Assembly: GCF_004354915.1 (NCBI RefSeq)
Contig: NZ_SMSI01000003.1
Location: forward strand, 1 to 64,000
Direction of reading: 5' to 3'
DNA: 64,000 bases
From: Pseudohoeflea suaedae
GTDB taxonomy: Bacteria; Pseudomonadota; Alphaproteobacteria; Rhizobiales; Rhizobiaceae
Shown here: positions 62,820 to 64,000 of the stretch, piece by piece
How positions within the stretch are numbered: the first letter of the stretch is position 1
How the letters are laid out: the number at the start of each line of letters is the position of its first letter
Made by a program: the position numbers and the translations under genes
The notes under the pieces: generated by a model
Seen by the model: only the letters and a program-made list of their open reading frames with translations
The model's database searches: none
Told to the model about the DNA's origin: nothing

Positions 62820-64000
62820 TCAGACCTCCGCTGCCGGGCGCAGTGCCAGTCTGCCGTATTGATCGGTGCCGACGAACTGGATGATTCCAAGTCTGTGTCT
62901 TACCGTGATGTGAAGTAAAAGCGCTTCCGCGCTCATGGCTACGGCCGTGGCAATGGCCGCTCCCTCGATACCAAAGTGCGGAATGAGGGCAATGTTCAAT
63001 CCGATATTGACCGTCAAGGCCAGTGCATAGACACCGGCGCAGACCTTGTGATGACCGGTCATGGAAAGGAGAACCTCAGCCGGGCCGACCATGGCCTTCG
63101 CCAGGATGCCGACGAGCAGGATCGCCATGACGAGGCGGCCTTCGAGATAGTCGGGACCGAAAAGCGAAAGAAGAAGCGGAGCTGCCAGCATGGCGAGCCC
63201 GCCCACGACGAGGGAGGGCCAGAAGGCCCAGCGTGTGGTCTGGCTGGCGAAGTGGCCGAGTTCTTTCATCCGGCCGGTCGACACGAGGTTTGAGAAGCGC
63301 GGGGCTGCGGCGGCCTTGACGGCGAAATAGACGAAATGGACCAGCGCCATAATCTTGGCGGCGGCGAAATAGACCGCGACCCTCTCGGGCGGGAGATAAA
63401 GACCCACCACGATCACATCGGCATTGGTGAGCAGGAAGTAGAATCCCTCGATCATGAAGATCGGCAGCGCCACGACGACCCAGGCCTTGAAGTCGAGTTG
63501 CAGGCGGCCGCGCGCGAAGATATTGCCCAGCCTGCGGCGGACCAGGACGAACTGGCCCAGCGTGGTCAGGTATGTGGCGACAAGCGCGCCGACCAGGACG
63601 ATCTGCGCATTGGCGCTCCCGAACCAGGCAAAGGCGGCTATCGCGATCAGGATGATCAGCGTCGGACGGATGAGATAGGTGGGGCTGAGCGCCAGAACCG
63701 GCCAGTTGTTGGCCCGCGAGGTGCCGTCCAGAACGTCGCCGAGGGCGATCATCGGCAAGGCGAAGGCACCCATGATCAGCGGCGCGACGTAATATTCCTT
63801 CACCTGGTCGCCGAGCATGAGGACGGTCGCAATGCCGATCCCGGCGACGAGTGTGGCCGAAATCATCGAGAAGACCCGTGCCGTCCAGGTCAGGCCGCGG
63901 ATTTCCTCCGCCTGTCCGGAGGCGCGGTATTGCGGCAGGAAGCGGATGACCGCGGTGTGGAAGCCGAGGCAGGAGAGATTGCCCAGGATGATGGCGAGCA
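62820..64000 (-). CDS. Polysaccharide flippase (Wzx/MATE-like), 5' end outside the window
   Basis: A multi-pass membrane protein of the oligosaccharide flippase type. At least 392 residues are visible and the gene runs off the right edge; the reading frame is open to 64000. Many hydrophobic segments are present, with VALPIFMIEGFYFLLTNADVIVVGLYL and AAAKIMALVHFVYFAVKAAAAPRFS characteristic of Wzx/RfbX proteins. It would move lipid-linked repeat units across the inner membrane. It is followed by the acyltransferase gene. Confidence 0.87.
   Translation of the reverse strand, partial: LAIILGNLSCLGFHTAVIRFLPQYRASGQAEEIRGLTWTARVFSMISATLVAGIGIATVLMLGDQVKEYYVAPLIMGAFALPMIALGDVLDGTSRANNWPVLALSPTYLIRPTLIILIAIAAFAWFGSANAQIVLVGALVATYLTTLGQFVLVRRRLGNIFARGRLQLDFKAWVVVALPIFMIEGFYFLLTNADVIVVGLYLPPERVAVYFAAAKIMALVHFVYFAVKAAAAPRFSNLVSTGRMKELGHFASQTTRWAFWPSLVVGGLAMLAAPLLLSLFGPDYLEGRLVMAILLVGILAKAMVGPAEVLLSMTGHHKVCAGVYALALTVNIGLNIALIPHFGIEGAAIATAVAMSAEALLLHITVRHRLGIIQFVGTDQYGRLALRPAAEV

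Overview
This is a gene-dense, high-GC chromosomal window from an alphaproteobacterium, most likely order Hyphomicrobiales (Rhizobiales). The evidence is the gene content and order: hemA tail and dxr; accA-xerD-aroK-aroB-CNNM-bolA-J-protein-cobS-cobT; rpmB next to a DUF3108 gene; gloB/hisC/tyrC/DUF2125/chaC/plsC/ydcF/ftsX/ftsE/hpt; TIGR02302-lysA-lptM-argH-tlpA; etfBA with a 3-hydroxybutyryl-CoA dehydrogenase; and a fructose-type frcBCA transporter with a ROK regulator. I saw no CRISPR array, rRNA, insertion sequence or prophage. There are two tRNAs, Arg(CCT) and Leu(CAA). The species cannot be named from the sequence alone.

Layout. 1-2.2 kb: end of a probable hemA, dxr and a beta-hydroxyacid dehydrogenase. 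2.3-5.4 kb: a small surface-glycan island (GT25, a Mur-ligase-like protein, GT32) beside tRNA-Arg, with an AT-rich intergenic stretch inside it. 5.5-10.7 kb: M20 amidohydrolase, D,D-carboxypeptidase, CobW-type GTPase, TusA and an L,D-transpeptidase-like lipoprotein. 10.9-21.3 kb: accA, xerD, shikimate genes, CNNM/CorC protein, BolA, J-domain protein, and cobS-cobT (aerobic cobaltochelatase) coupled to a phytase-like esterase gene. 21.4-25.6 kb: queuosine-precursor transporter with a candidate leader pseudoknot, rpmB, DUF3108, two membrane proteins and a DUF985 cupin. 25.6-35.9 kb: gloB, methyltransferase, hisC-tyrC, DUF2125, chaC, plsC, ydcF, ftsEX and hpt. 35.9-42.4 kb: TIGR02302, lysA, lptM, argH and tlpA. 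42.4-46.2 kb: 3-hydroxyacyl-CoA dehydrogenase, etfA-etfB and a rhomboid protease. 46.2-53.9 kb: cobalamin adenosyltransferase, small membrane proteins, SDR, BrkB, gluQ, 3-methyladenine glycosylase, HNH nuclease, dsbB, YqaA, tRNA-Leu, and an HxlR/MAPEG pair. 53.9-57 kb: an acyl-CoA synthetase, then a two-gene unit of unrecognised proteins. 57-61.5 kb: frcACB plus divergent ROK regulator. 61.5-64 kb: a FemAB/CelD-like acyltransferase and a polysaccharide flippase that runs off the end.

Most genes are housekeeping and sit in short overlapping operons. The most unusual signal is the two-gene unit at 55.7-56.9 kb. Both proteins begin with the same unnamed domain (DxF/YSGxxNPxW near residue 10, LGYRG near residue 50). 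The first adds a C-terminal Cys/His-rich region with a possible papain-like arrangement. The unit has strong ribosome binding sites and an AT-rich near-perfect palindrome just upstream. Other points worth checking are the pseudoknot over the yhhQ start codon, palindromic operators in front of etfBA, HxlR/MAPEG and frc/ROK, and the atypical Mur-ligase-like protein in the glycan island.
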